Origin: Halobacillus litoralis
GTDB taxonomy: Bacteria; Bacillota; Bacilli; Bacillales; Halobacillaceae
Reading direction: 5' to 3'
DNA: 64,000 nt
Assembly: GCF_009856445.1 (NCBI RefSeq)
Contig: NZ_WMFA01000011.1
Span: 1 to 64,000 of the forward strand
The notes under the pieces were generated by a model. It had not been told where the DNA came from, did not search any database, and saw only the letters and a list, made by a program, of their open reading frames with translations. The translations under genes and the position numbers were made by a program. Within the stretch, counting starts at the first letter, position 1. Each line of letters opens with the position of its first letter. This document shows, piece by piece, positions 36,680 through 45,676 of this stretch.

Positions 36680-37672
36680 TCACAATTGTGTGCTTTTATA
36701 TTCGTCGAACCATTGGTTCATCTGTGTCAGGATATCCGCCATCCCATTCGGGTTCTTAAAAGAAGGGAGTTTGGCCAACAATGCTTGTTTCGGAGCCTTC
36801 GTTCCCTGTCCTTTCTTCTGTAAAATCAAAATGCTCTTTCCATGCTTTTCATCTTTGAATAAGCTATCGGAAAGCTGCAGCATTCCCACAATATGAGCAT
36901 GCTCACGTAAAAAAGCATTCAAAGCCTTAGACTGCTCACTCTCAAAAAGGAAGTTCGGGACAATGAACATAAGGAAGCCGCCTTCTTTTGTATAATTCAA
37001 TCCCTGTTCTATAAACAGATGATGGGCATAGGATAAGCCTTCATCCGCTTTCAGTTTATACCTTGCCGCTTGAGCGTCATCAGGATAATAGCCTACAGGA
37101 AGGTCAGCCAAAACAAAATCGACAGGCTCCATTAAGAAAGGGGCCAGGCTGTCCTGATGGAAGAATTCAATTTCATTTTTTTGCAGGTTGGCATTCGCAA
37201 CAGCAAGCTGGATAAGCGTTGGGTCAACTTCACTGGCATACGCTTGCAGCGACATATCCAGCTGGTTCATAACGGATGTCATTAGATTTCCGCTTCCCGA
37301 CGCTGGATCGAAAAGTTTCAAGCTTTCTCTTCCTTCAAATAATTTGGAAGCCAAATACCCCATAAACATGGCTACAGAGTCTGGTGTGATGAGGTGTTGC
37401 TGCTGAGTAGCTCCTTTCATTCCTTTTAGAATGGCAAGCTGAACCGCTTTTCTTATTTCTTCTTTTTCAAACTCTTCTTTTTTCACTTTCAGCAGTTCAT
37501 TCGTGAGAAAGGTCTGCAAAGCATCTCCCATGTCGTCAAAGGGCTGTCCATTGAACAGAACATCCATTGTTTCTGCAATTGCTTCTAAATAAGTGATATT
37601 CAAGTCTTCAGATATGACCGTTGACGTATCATCGATCCATTGAAATAGTTTTTCCACTTGTTCCTGCTTCAT
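36680..37672 (-). CDS. ytxK: YtxK family class I methyltransferase
   Basis: 330-residue protein resembling the N6-adenine methylase domain of type I modification subunits. There is a helical N-terminus (about 1-95), the SAM motif LFDPASGSGNLMTSVMNQL, an acidic residue in YASEVDPTLIQLA, and motif IV as ADLPVGYYPDD, where DNA methylases have NPPY. No specificity subunit or nuclease gene is near. The conserved place after ackA points to a housekeeping role; the substrate is unknown. The ATG at 37672 follows AAGGAG by seven bases. Confidence 0.88.
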   Translation of the reverse strand: MKQEQVEKLFQWIDDTSTVISEDLNITYLEAIAETMDVLFNGQPFDDMGDALQTFLTNELLKVKKEEFEKEEIRKAVQLAILKGMKGATQQQHLITPDSVAMFMGYLASKLFEGRESLKLFDPASGSGNLMTSVMNQLDMSLQAYASEVDPTLIQLAVANANLQKNEIEFFHQDSLAPFLMEPVDFVLADLPVGYYPDDAQAARYKLKADEGLSYAHHLFIEQGLNYTKEGGFLMFIVPNFLFESEQSKALNAFLREHAHIVGMLQLSDSLFKDEKHGKSILILQKKGQGTKAPKQALLAKLPSFKNPNGMADILTQMNQWFDEYKSTQL

Positions 37673-37702
37673 AATCATTCTCCTTATAATATAATTACGC
37701 TT

Positions 37703-37813
37703 TCATACCTTGTAAACTTCCTCGTACCAAATCAAAAGAAATTGACGCAGCTGTCTGTTTAACTCAAACATGATGCGCCAATCTTCGTTTACGTTTTCAT
37801 CTATATCCACCAT
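37703..37813 (-). CDS. Possible 36-residue small protein upstream of ytxK
   Basis: A small ORF that starts with ATG at 37813, nine bases after AAGGGTG, and stops 30 bases before ytxK. The product is acidic at the N-terminus (MVDIDENVNEDW) with an aromatic, amphipathic C-terminal helix (LRQFLLIWYEEVYKV). It may be co-transcribed with ytxK. I do not recognise it; the weak ribosome binding site keeps confidence low. Confidence 0.4.
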   Translation of the reverse strand: MVDIDENVNEDWRIMFELNRQLRQFLLIWYEEVYKV

Positions 37814-37934
37814 ATCGAATTACACCCTTCAATTCAACAATGTTAAACTTTCCCGATTTGTTTGAAAATTGTGTGCGGTTTCAAGAATGAAATGATAAAA
37901 TGACATCAAGCTATACATAAAAGGAGGATGCTAG

Positions 37935-38738
37935 ATGAACGACCAACGAAGAAATTTATACTTTTTTTATCAACAAACCGAAGAATTAAATGATAAATTG
38001 GAATCATTATTCCAACTGGCACGCGACAATAATTTTCATATCGTCGAAGATTCCACAGATGCTAACATCATCATCGCTGTAGGCGGCGATGGCACCTTCT
38101 TGCAAGCTGTCCGCAAAACGGGCTTCCGTCAAGACTGCCTGTATGTTGGGATCCGGACCGGGCATGAAGCAGGTCTTTACTGTGACTTTGACATCGATGA
38201 TCACGATGAAATGATTGATGCGATGAAGAATTCTGAAGTTGAAGTCCGCCGTTTTCCCGTCATTGAAACAACGATTAATAATGAGTCTACCTTCATGTGT
38301 TTGAATGAATGCAGCGTGCGCTCGACATTGATCAAATCCATCGTCATTGATGTCCACATCGATGATCTCCATTTTGAAACGTTCCGTGGAGACGGTTTAA
38401 TTATTGCCACTCCTACTGGAAGCACCGCTTATAATAAATCCATCAACGGTGCGGTGGTGGATCCGAAGCTTCCTTGTTTCCAAATCAGCGAGCTTGCTTC
38501 TCTCAACAATAATCGCTACCGCACACTCGGCTCTTCCTTTATTTTAAGCGGAGAACGGTCATTAAAGCTCAAAGTCCGGCAAGATGGAAATGACTATCCT
38601 ATTATTGGTATGGATAATGAGGCTTTCTCCGTTCGTAACATCCAAGACGTTACCATCAACCTCAGCGAGAACGTTATTAAAACCGTCAAACTTAAAAATA
38701 ATACGTACTGGGACCGTGTAAAACGTACGTTCCTGTAA
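37935..38738 (+). CDS. nadK: NAD kinase
   Basis: Phosphorylates NAD to NADP. The 267-residue PpnK-type protein has the signature VGGDGTFLQAV (about 50-60), the conserved LNECSVRS and the nucleotide-contact GDGLIIATPTGSTAYNKSINGAVVDP. Length and location next to ytxK correspond to the second B. subtilis NAD kinase, YtdI. A ribosome binding site (AAAGGAGG) precedes the ATG. It is a single-gene unit with a strong terminator. Confidence 0.94.
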   Translation: MNDQRRNLYFFYQQTEELNDKLESLFQLARDNNFHIVEDSTDANIIIAVGGDGTFLQAVRKTGFRQDCLYVGIRTGHEAGLYCDFDIDDHDEMIDAMKNSEVEVRRFPVIETTINNESTFMCLNECSVRSTLIKSIVIDVHIDDLHFETFRGDGLIIATPTGSTAYNKSINGAVVDPKLPCFQISELASLNNNRYRTLGSSFILSGERSLKLKVRQDGNDYPIIGMDNEAFSVRNIQDVTINLSENVIKTVKLKNNTYWDRVKRTFL

Positions 38739-38748
38739 TCTCTTCTAA

Positions 38749-38785
38749 AAAGGAACTTCCGAGACATCGGAAGTTCCTTTTTTTG
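38749..38785 (+). terminator. nadK terminator
   Basis: AGGAACTTCCGA pairs perfectly with TCGGAAGTTCCT around a four-base loop and is followed by seven T. Confidence 0.9.
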
Positions 38786-38822
38786 TTTAAAATATATCTA
38801 CTACACAAAAGCTCCCTTTAGT

Positions 38823-39008
38823 GGAAGACTCAGTTTCGAGACTTTTGTTGAGTGGATGGGGGCTGCGGGGAATAGCTCGCTTTCCGCGGGAGCGCGGTGA
38901 GCCTCCTCGGACTGCGTCCTGTGGGGTCTCACCAAGCACTTTTTTCCCACAGGAGTCTCGCCATTCCCCTCCGCCCTTTGCCATATAAGTATCTCGAAAC
39001 CACTTCCA
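38823..39008 (-). repeat. 186-bp dispersed repeat, copy C
   Basis: Reverse-complement copy of the element at 211-396, the same length and nearly identical through the interior. The ends are GGAAGACTCAGTTTCGAGA and TCTCGAAACCACTTCC. The left flank CTCCCTTTAGTG resembles the left flank of copy B (CTCCCTATACTT), so the element may extend about 15 bases further. An ORF of 65 codons here is a by-product of the repeat, not a gene. Confidence 0.85.
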
Positions 39009-39149
39009 GGAAAGGGAAGCTTTTACTCCTAAGGAAAGTGAAGCAACATGGATTCTCCTACAACATTTTGAATGATAAAGCCTGTTATAGAGCGCTTTAT
39101 CACTATAGATTCAGGATCTGTGAAAGCCACTCATACTGGGCAAAGGGGT

Positions 39150-39345
39150 TCGTTTCTCACTTTTATCGTATGGGGTGGCTGGGAAGCTGCGAGACTCCCG
39201 TGGGAGAAAGGAGATCGGCGAGATCCTGCAGGGCGTAGCCCGAGGAAGCTCGGCACTCCCCCACAGGAAAGCGAGTAGCTTCCCAGCCACCCCTGACTCC
39301 AAATATGGCAAACGAAGCCCCCAAACATCTCGAAACTGAGTCTTC
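39150..39345 (+). repeat. Diverged dispersed repeat, copy D
   Basis: This copy faces copy C across about 140 bases. It shares GCGAGACTCC, the GAGGAAGCTCGGC and GGAAAGCGAG segments and the right end CGAAACTGAGTCTTC, and continues with AAGAAACCTGCCA as in copy A. The outer arms GGGGTGGCTGGGAAGCT and AGCTTCCCAGCCACCCC (near 39173 and 39270) are exact inverses, so compensating changes keep the hairpin. The left boundary is uncertain. Confidence 0.7.
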
Positions 39346-39388
39346 AAGAAACCTGCCAGTTTGTTGAATAACTTTTACTTATCGGTGG

Positions 39389-40987
39389 TTATGAGCGTTG
39401 GTAGACGATTTCCTCGTCTACGACGGTCATGGTAACCGTTGCGTCTGCAAGTTCATGTGATTTCAGTGCAAAAAGATCCCTGTCTAATACGGTAAAGTCT
39501 GCAAGGAACCCTTCCTGAATCATCCCTTGTTCTTTCTCCTTGTGAATCGCCTGCGCACTTCCTTTCGTGTAAAGGGAAATCGCCTCATATACCGTAAGCT
39601 TCTCTTCCGCTTGATAGACGGCATGATCATAAGACGCTCTTCTGTCTACGGCGGCACGGATGCCTAGCAGCGGGTTGATTTCTTCAATTGGGGCATCTGA
39701 TCCTCCTGCACATTTAATTCCTGCATCAAGAAGAGTTTTCCATGAATAGGAATTCTTCAGTCTTAAATTCCCTAGTCGTTCCATGACCCACGGAAAGTCA
39801 GAAGCAACGAAGGTTGGCTGTATATCCAAAACGACATTTAAGCGCTGCAATTGATGAATTAACGCAGGACTTAGAATTTGTGCATGGATGATACGGTCAC
39901 GTTCTCCATTCTTAAGAGGATTGGACGCAATGGCGTTGGCCACAGCTTCCACCGCTCCGTCCCCGATGGCGTGGACAGCCACCGGCATATCTCTTTTCCT
40001 TGCTTCTTTTACAAGTTGATCAAGCTCTTCGTCTGTATGGATAGCTACTCCATAGTTTTCCGGATCATCTGCATATGGATCTTTCAACCAGGCTGTTCTT
40101 CCACCTAAAGCTCCATCAGAGAAGATTTTCAAAGCCCCTAATTCCACGAAGTCCGTCCCTTTTTTGAACCCAAGTTTTTCTTGATCTACCTGTTCAATGA
40201 CGCCATGATGAATTAGAAGATGAGCACGGAATTTTGTTACCTTACCGTCAATGACATGCAGAAAAGCGTCGTATGTTTTTTTGAAACCACCATAGTAATT
40301 CAAGTCTTCACTATGGCCTCCAACAAGACCATAAGAATGCATATCCTTAACTGCTAAGTCGGTAGCTTTCCTTAAATACTCAGGCGTAACTTCAGGCATG
40401 GCCGCTTTGATAAGTTCCTGTGCCTGATCATGGAAAAATCCAGTCGCTTCTCCGTCTTCCCCTCTTACAATGACACCACCCTGAGGGTCCTGGGTACCTC
40501 TTTCGACCCCAGCCATGTTCATGGCTTTTGTATTGGCTAGTAAGGCGTGGCGGCAGACCCTTGTAAGCATCATCGGATGTTCCGAAGAAATTTCATCAAG
40601 TTCATCTTTATGTATGATGCGTTTTTCTTCCCATTGGTTTTCATTCCAACCATCACCGATGATCCATTCTCCAGGTGGCAGTTGTTCTGCGTGCTGATGT
40701 AAGGCCTGTTTCACTTCTTCTGCAGATTTCATAAAAGAAAGATCGAGCCTCATTAAACGTTCTCCGTGGCCGATGATGTGTAAATGACTATCGGTAAATC
40801 CAGGGTACATGACAGCCCCTTTCAAATCATGTTCTTCCGTAATTTCATCTTTGTAGGTTTGATATAAAAGCTGTGTATCACCAACCGCTTTCACCTTTCC
40901 TTGGGAAGTCACAATCGCTTCCACCCATTCGCCTTCTTTTTTCATCGTATATATTTTCCCACCATACCAGAGCTTCACTTTTAACAC
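39389..40987 (-). CDS. ytcJ: YtcJ-like amidohydrolase
   Basis: 532-residue amidohydrolase of the YtcJ/amidohydrolase-3 group. The composite beta-sandwich is formed by both ends. The metal-binding HxH is in YPGFTDSHLHIIGHG; other likely ligands are in HSEDLNYYGG, FRAHLLIHHG and VAVHAIGDGAVEAV. Asp in CAGGSDAPIEEINPL is the usual catalytic/metal Asp. The substrate is unknown. A single gene between the repeats and thiI. Confidence 0.88.
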   Translation of the reverse strand: MLKVKLWYGGKIYTMKKEGEWVEAIVTSQGKVKAVGDTQLLYQTYKDEITEEHDLKGAVMYPGFTDSHLHIIGHGERLMRLDLSFMKSAEEVKQALHQHAEQLPPGEWIIGDGWNENQWEEKRIIHKDELDEISSEHPMMLTRVCRHALLANTKAMNMAGVERGTQDPQGGVIVRGEDGEATGFFHDQAQELIKAAMPEVTPEYLRKATDLAVKDMHSYGLVGGHSEDLNYYGGFKKTYDAFLHVIDGKVTKFRAHLLIHHGVIEQVDQEKLGFKKGTDFVELGALKIFSDGALGGRTAWLKDPYADDPENYGVAIHTDEELDQLVKEARKRDMPVAVHAIGDGAVEAVANAIASNPLKNGERDRIIHAQILSPALIHQLQRLNVVLDIQPTFVASDFPWVMERLGNLRLKNSYSWKTLLDAGIKCAGGSDAPIEEINPLLGIRAAVDRRASYDHAVYQAEEKLTVYEAISLYTKGSAQAIHKEKEQGMIQEGFLADFTVLDRDLFALKSHELADATVTMTVVDEEIVYQRS

Positions 40988-41124
40988 TCCCTCTTTCTTC
41001 CTTTTATCTATACCATAAGCTATATGCGGAAAGAAATGAAGTACAAGCTATTAAAAGAATGACCACGATGGTCTCGAATGGTATTAGAGGTCAATTCCTT
41101 ATCAATATAATTATTTCCTAGAAA

Positions 41125-41154
41125 ATAAAAAAGCTCTGGCCATTATGGCCAGAG
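41125..41154 (-). terminator. thiI terminator
   Basis: CTCTGGCC pairs with GGCCAGAG around a five-base loop; six T follow on the minus strand. It ends the nifZ-thiI transcript. Confidence 0.85.
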
Positions 41155-41162
41155 AGATAACT

Positions 41163-42374
41163 CTACAGTAAATCATCAAATTCGTCGTCTTTCTGCCCTG
41201 ATTGATGATCAGGAGAGACTTCAATGGTATAGGATTCTTCCAATGCTTTTTCAATATCCTCAGAGAAATCTGAATTGGATTCATAATAATTGGCATTTTT
41301 GCGTGTCGGCTTCGTTTTAGGAGCTTTCGGAACGAATACAGTACAACAATCTTCAAATGGGCGGATAGATATATCATACGTTCCAATTTTTCTGGAAATA
41401 TCGATAATTTCAAGTTTGTCCATAGAAACTAGCGGCCTGATAATCGGGTAATTAGTAACCTCATTAATCGTATGCATGCTTTCCATCGTCTGACTGGCGA
41501 CTTGACCAAGGCTTTCGCCGGTAGTGATGGAAAGAAGATCATTCTTAGCAGCCAATTGCTCACTGATTCGCATCATCATTCGGCGCATGATCGTCATACT
41601 GTACCCTTCCGGCATTTCACGATGAATCTTTTGCTGAATTTCTGTGAAAGGAATAACATGGATTTTAACTTTTGAACCGAACTTTGATAAAGCTTGAGCA
41701 AGATCGATGACTTTTTGTTTCGCCCGTTCACTTGTGTAAGGAGGAGAATGAAAATGAATCGCTTCAATTTCAACACCACGTTTCATCGTCAAATATCCGG
41801 CGACAGGACTATCGATTCCGCCTGAAAGCATCAACAAACTCTTCCCTGTTGTACCGACCGGCAGTCCACCCGCTCCTTTGTAATCTTGTGCCGTCACATA
41901 ACACCCTTCGTGACGAACTTCTACTTTTATTTCTACATCCGGATTGTGTACATCGACCTTTACGTCTTCCGTTTGACGGAGGATATGGCCCCCCAATAAC
42001 GGGTTGAGCTCCTGTGAAGGAATAGAAAAAGTTTTATCTGTCCGCTTTGATGAAATCTTGAATGTACGTGCATTCTTTGCATCATGAAAGGCAAGCATCA
42101 CTGCTTCTTTCATTAGCTCCTCTTCTTTTTCCACTTTGACAGCGAAACTGAGGCTGTGAATACCGAAAACTTCCTGGCATTCTCTCATTACATCATGAGG
42201 ATTTTCCCCATTCAGCAGGACAAACATGCGCCCTTGTGTTTTTTTTATCGTTGTATTTGGATACTTCCTTAGCTTTATAGCAATGTTACTTTGCAGTTTT
42301 TGTTCAAATGCACGTTTATTCTTCCCTTTCAACGCCATTTCACCGTATCGAATCATAATTCTATCAAAATTCAT
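41163..42374 (-). CDS. thiI: tRNA 4-thiouridine synthetase ThiI
   Basis: ATP-dependent sulfur transfer to uridine 8 of tRNA. The 403 residues contain an N-terminal ferredoxin-like and THUMP region (IRYGEMALKGKNKRAFEQ, about 1-165) and a PP-loop domain with LLMLSGGIDSPVAGYLTMKRG. The rhodanese domain of the enterobacterial protein is missing, as in B. subtilis, where the desulfurase NifZ supplies sulfur directly. The partner gene lies immediately upstream. I chose the ATG at 42374 after GGGGTGA. Confidence 0.96.
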   Translation of the reverse strand: MNFDRIMIRYGEMALKGKNKRAFEQKLQSNIAIKLRKYPNTTIKKTQGRMFVLLNGENPHDVMRECQEVFGIHSLSFAVKVEKEEELMKEAVMLAFHDAKNARTFKISSKRTDKTFSIPSQELNPLLGGHILRQTEDVKVDVHNPDVEIKVEVRHEGCYVTAQDYKGAGGLPVGTTGKSLLMLSGGIDSPVAGYLTMKRGVEIEAIHFHSPPYTSERAKQKVIDLAQALSKFGSKVKIHVIPFTEIQQKIHREMPEGYSMTIMRRMMMRISEQLAAKNDLLSITTGESLGQVASQTMESMHTINEVTNYPIIRPLVSMDKLEIIDISRKIGTYDISIRPFEDCCTVFVPKAPKTKPTRKNANYYESNSDFSEDIEKALEESYTIEVSPDHQSGQKDDEFDDLL

Positions 42375-42379
42375 TATGC

Positions 42380-43519
42380 TCACCCCATCGTCGCTTGTAA
42401 GTTTTCAACTGTTTGATCTAATTTTTTCAGGAACAGATCGATTTCCTCTCTTCTATTGCTTGTAGAAAGACTAACGCGCAAAGCGGATGTCGTCCGTTCA
42501 TAGTCCAAGTTACATGCCTTGAGAACAGCGCTCACGTCCGGCTGTTTGGAAGAACAGGCAGATTTGGTTGAAATAAATATGCCTTCTTCTCCAAGAGCGT
42601 GAATAATGACTTCAGGTTTATATCCTGGGATAGAAAAATTCACAATATGGGGAGCCCCGTCCTCCGGTGAATTGATCCTACAAAAGTCTCGGAGCATGAG
42701 CCCTTCCCATAACATCTTTCTCATTCCACTTAAGTGGTCAATTTTTTGTTCACGATTTTCATGAAGCAGACGAAGAGCTTTTACAAACGCAACTGTCCCA
42801 GGCAAATTTTCTGTCCCTGCTCTTACTTCTGCCTCTTGATTTCCTCCATGCAACAATGGAAAAATACGCACGTGCTTTTGCATGAGTAAAGCCCCGGTCC
42901 CTTTCAATCCATGAATCTTATGACCAGAAAGAGTACAAAGATCAATGCCCCAATCTTTTAAGGATAACTCTATTTTTCCTAACCCTTGAACATGATCGAC
43001 ATGAAAAAATACTTTAGGGTAAGATTTGAGTAATTCACCAATTTTTTGCACGGGCTGAATGGTACCTAGCTCATTGTTCACGCTCATGACACTGACAAGA
43101 ATCGTATCATCTCTTAACGCTTGCTTTATATCTTCAGGATTAACTTTCCCGTTCTGATCAACATTTATATAAGTGACTTCAAAACCCAATGTTTCCAGTG
43201 CCTTGAATGCTTCCATCACAGAGGGGTGTTCAATCTCAGTCGTAATCAAATGTTTCCCTCTGGTTTGATGTTGAAGCGCAACCCCTTTGATCGCCATATT
43301 ATTTCCTTCTGTACCCCCGGATGTGAAGACCACTTCCTGTGGAGAGACGTTTAATAGCTGGGCCGCTTGTTTTCTGGATCGATCCAATAAGCGTTCAGCA
43401 TCACTCCCGAAACGATGGACGGATGAGGGATTGGCAAAATATTGGTCGGCGACTTTTTGAAAACTCTCCAAAACTTCGTCATGCGGATGAGTTGTGGCAC
43501 TGTTATCTAGGTAAATCAT
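42380..43519 (-). CDS. nifZ: Cysteine desulfurase (NifZ/IscS-like)
   Basis: PLP enzyme that takes sulfur from cysteine for tRNA thiolation by ThiI. The 379-residue protein starts MIYLDNSATTHPHDEVLESF. The PLP lysine is in LCTLSGHKIHGLKGTGAL, with His and Asp contacts in FTSGGTEGNNMAI and FFHVDHVQGLG. The catalytic cysteine loop reads FISTKSACSSKQPD. The ATG at 43519 follows AAAGGAG; the frame to 43612 runs through an upstream terminator. Its stop lies 5 bases before thiI. Confidence 0.95.
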   Translation of the reverse strand: MIYLDNSATTHPHDEVLESFQKVADQYFANPSSVHRFGSDAERLLDRSRKQAAQLLNVSPQEVVFTSGGTEGNNMAIKGVALQHQTRGKHLITTEIEHPSVMEAFKALETLGFEVTYINVDQNGKVNPEDIKQALRDDTILVSVMSVNNELGTIQPVQKIGELLKSYPKVFFHVDHVQGLGKIELSLKDWGIDLCTLSGHKIHGLKGTGALLMQKHVRIFPLLHGGNQEAEVRAGTENLPGTVAFVKALRLLHENREQKIDHLSGMRKMLWEGLMLRDFCRINSPEDGAPHIVNFSIPGYKPEVIIHALGEEGIFISTKSACSSKQPDVSAVLKACNLDYERTTSALRVSLSTSNRREEIDLFLKKLDQTVENLQATMG

Positions 43520-43601
43520 GGGCTCTGACTCCTTTGTTTTCGAATTGCAGCTCATTATTTTATCATAACATGAAGTCAAATGGAACACTTGGTTTAGGAA
43601 C

Positions 43602-43629
43602 AAAAAAAGCACCTGCCTCAGCAGGTGCT
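43602..43629 (-). terminator. Terminator after the small membrane protein gene
   Basis: AGCACCTGC pairs with GCAGGTGCT around a three-base loop; seven T follow on the minus strand. It separates ezrA and the small gene from nifZ-thiI. Confidence 0.85.
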
Positions 43630-43636
43630 CTTCATC

Positions 43637-43972
43637 TTAACTGTTGTCCGTATCATTTAATTTAAGAGATTTAAGGAGAGTATCGATACTTAGTTTTCCA
43701 TCTTCACGGACATCCTTGACCCATTCTTTCGTCAAAGTCTTTTCTCCGATGATTGTTCCACTAGCCTCATCATCCACTCCTACGTTTCTTTCAAAGAAAT
43801 CAACGATTCGCTGATCATTCAAATTTTTACCTTCTGAATTCATAGACCTGGTAAAACTATGCTCCCCGCTCTCTAACACACCCGCATCCTGGTTTATAGA
43901 AAATACGGTAAAAACACTTGCCCAGGTAAGAACGGTTGCTGAAATTAATCCGATGATGATTCTTTTCTTCAA
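43637..43972 (-). CDS. Hypothetical membrane-anchored protein next to ezrA
   Basis: About 111 residues with an N-terminal membrane anchor or signal (KKRIIIGLISATVLTWASVFTVFSI) and a soluble extracytoplasmic part rich in Asn, Asp and Glu (NLNDQRIVDFFERNVGVDDEASG). There is no signal peptidase II cysteine. I do not recognise the family. It follows ezrA directly on the same strand, so a shared transcript is likely. A TTG at 43972 suits the ribosome binding site AGGAAG; a GTG at 43981 is also in frame. Confidence 0.65.
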   Translation of the reverse strand: MKKRIIIGLISATVLTWASVFTVFSINQDAGVLESGEHSFTRSMNSEGKNLNDQRIVDFFERNVGVDDEASGTIIGEKTLTKEWVKDVREDGKLSIDTLLKSLKLNDTDNS

Positions 43973-43984
43973 ATGAAACACTTC

Positions 43985-45676
43985 CTAAACCAGGACTTCT
44001 TCCTCTTTATCAATTTTAGACAATGCAGCTGGATCTACTTCTTCAATGGCCTCTTTTGCTAGAGAAAGTGCTTGATCATAATGATAAGACCTGAATCTTT
44101 CCTCTGCTTCAAGAAGTTTAGCAGCTAAGATCGGGTATTTGCTTCTATAACGATTGCCGCATTGAATGACTCGTTCAGCAAGTTGAGCTGTCTCCATAAC
44201 CGTTTCAGCATCCTGACTCAACTGCTCAGTCATACCCATAGCTTCATCAAGTTTTTCATTGACTACAGCCATATCCAGTGGCTGTGCTTCAAGGCTTTGA
44301 AATACCTCATCCACTTTGTGGCTCGCCGTTTTCATATCTTCATAGATAGCAGTAGGAATGCCCGGGATGTTGCTTCTCTTTAGACGTCGATGAGTATCTA
44401 AGAGAAGGCTCTCCATCTTCGTCAACTTTTGTTTAGCTTCTCTTTCATCTTTTCTGAGGTTTTGTACACGCTCATGGAAATATTTATGCTTTTCTTCGAG
44501 TTCTTGCAATTGTTTTTCGGTATCTTCTACCTCTTCACGGAGAAGAGAATAGGAGGTTTCTCCATCGTTTCGTCTGAAATCGAGGCTTGTCACCCGTTTA
44601 CGCATTTGATTAAACCACTTTTTCAAGCTTCGGTGAGACTCCAAATGATCTTCCTCCACTTGATACGTTTGTTGGATTTCTTCTAATTCCCGTTCCGTGT
44701 CCGCCAAAACATATTCCAGCTCATCCAACTGAGCTTTAAGCGGTACAAACTGTTTCTCCACATAATGATGAGCTACTGCTTCTCTTTCCAGCAGCTGGTA
44801 CATTTCCTGAATTCTTGTTTGAATTTCTTCTAACGACTCTTCGACCCCTGATTGGTCTCCCTGCTCCATTTGCACGAGCATTTCCTCCAGAGACCGCTCA
44901 TAATTATGTAACTCCGGAAGAAAATCAAAATGAGAGATCCTGTACCCTTCCGCCTTCATCTCTTCCACACCATTTTTCAGCTCTTTCAACTGTTCAGGCA
45001 GATCAATTTTCACCTGTTTCAAACGATCAGGAAAATGTTGGACATCCTCCTGCAATTGTGTAGTCTCCTGCCGAATCGTTTGCACCAGGGTGTTGGCTTC
45101 AATGTAATCCCCCTGCTCGGTTAACTGTTCATATTCACTAAGCTTATCCTTCAATTCACCCACTCTTTGTTCAAAAACACGGACCGCTTTGCCATATTGA
45201 TGGCGGTTTTGAATAAGTAGTTTGGTGAGCTCTTTCAATTCCGGCTCCATCGATTCAATTTCCAAGCGGCTCTGCTTTTCGGAATCAAGGAGGTCTTCCA
45301 GTTCTTGAAGCATCATTTTAATGTCTTCCTCAATGGCTACTAACTTTTTCTCTGTGTTTGCCAAGACCACTTTCACGCGTTTATAACGATAGCGATCCGC
45401 CGCTTCTTCTGCATCGAAAAGGTCTTCTTCCAGCTCAGGCAGTTCTTTTGTCAGGATTTGATCCCAACGGGCCCGCCAGGCTTCGAACTTTTCCTGTGTC
45501 TCACCGGAAAGGTTTAAACTTTTCACTTTGGATAATTCTTCAGTGACGCGCCGGTTCATGATATCCATTTTCCAACCTTCCAGGCGATCCACTTCATCAT
45601 AGACCTTTTTCCGCCAAATCAGCCCTATGATGAACAATGCGATGAGTAGTAAAATAGCCCCGATGACGAACTTCAT
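43985..45676 (-). CDS. ezrA: Septation ring formation regulator EzrA
   Basis: Membrane-tethered negative regulator of FtsZ ring formation. The 563-residue protein has one N-terminal membrane helix (FVIGAILLLIALFIIGLIW, about 2-21) with the bulk in the cytoplasm as spectrin-like coiled-coil repeats. Length and layout match B. subtilis EzrA (562). The C-terminal patch known as QNR in B. subtilis is seen as QCGNRYRSKYP. It precedes nifZ-thiI as in B. subtilis. Confidence 0.95.
   Translation of the reverse strand: MKFVIGAILLLIALFIIGLIWRKKVYDEVDRLEGWKMDIMNRRVTEELSKVKSLNLSGETQEKFEAWRARWDQILTKELPELEEDLFDAEEAADRYRYKRVKVVLANTEKKLVAIEEDIKMMLQELEDLLDSEKQSRLEIESMEPELKELTKLLIQNRHQYGKAVRVFEQRVGELKDKLSEYEQLTEQGDYIEANTLVQTIRQETTQLQEDVQHFPDRLKQVKIDLPEQLKELKNGVEEMKAEGYRISHFDFLPELHNYERSLEEMLVQMEQGDQSGVEESLEEIQTRIQEMYQLLEREAVAHHYVEKQFVPLKAQLDELEYVLADTERELEEIQQTYQVEEDHLESHRSLKKWFNQMRKRVTSLDFRRNDGETSYSLLREEVEDTEKQLQELEEKHKYFHERVQNLRKDEREAKQKLTKMESLLLDTHRRLKRSNIPGIPTAIYEDMKTASHKVDEVFQSLEAQPLDMAVVNEKLDEAMGMTEQLSQDAETVMETAQLAERVIQCGNRYRSKYPILAAKLLEAEERFRSYHYDQALSLAKEAIEEVDPAALSKIDKEEEVLV

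Noticed and set aside
36680-37672. ytxK as part of a restriction-modification or phage-defence system
   Set aside because: No specificity subunit, nuclease or defence gene nearby, and the location after ackA is conserved in Bacillus.
38787-38984. 65-codon ORF within repeat copy C, rich in Arg, Gly, Ser and Pro
   Set aside because: It is the translation of the repeat; similar peptides arise from copies B and D in other frames, and there is no ribosome binding site.
39111-39347. 78-codon ORF (and a 65-codon one) across repeat copy D
   Set aside because: Repeat-derived frame without start signal; several frames are open only because the repeat is GC-rich.
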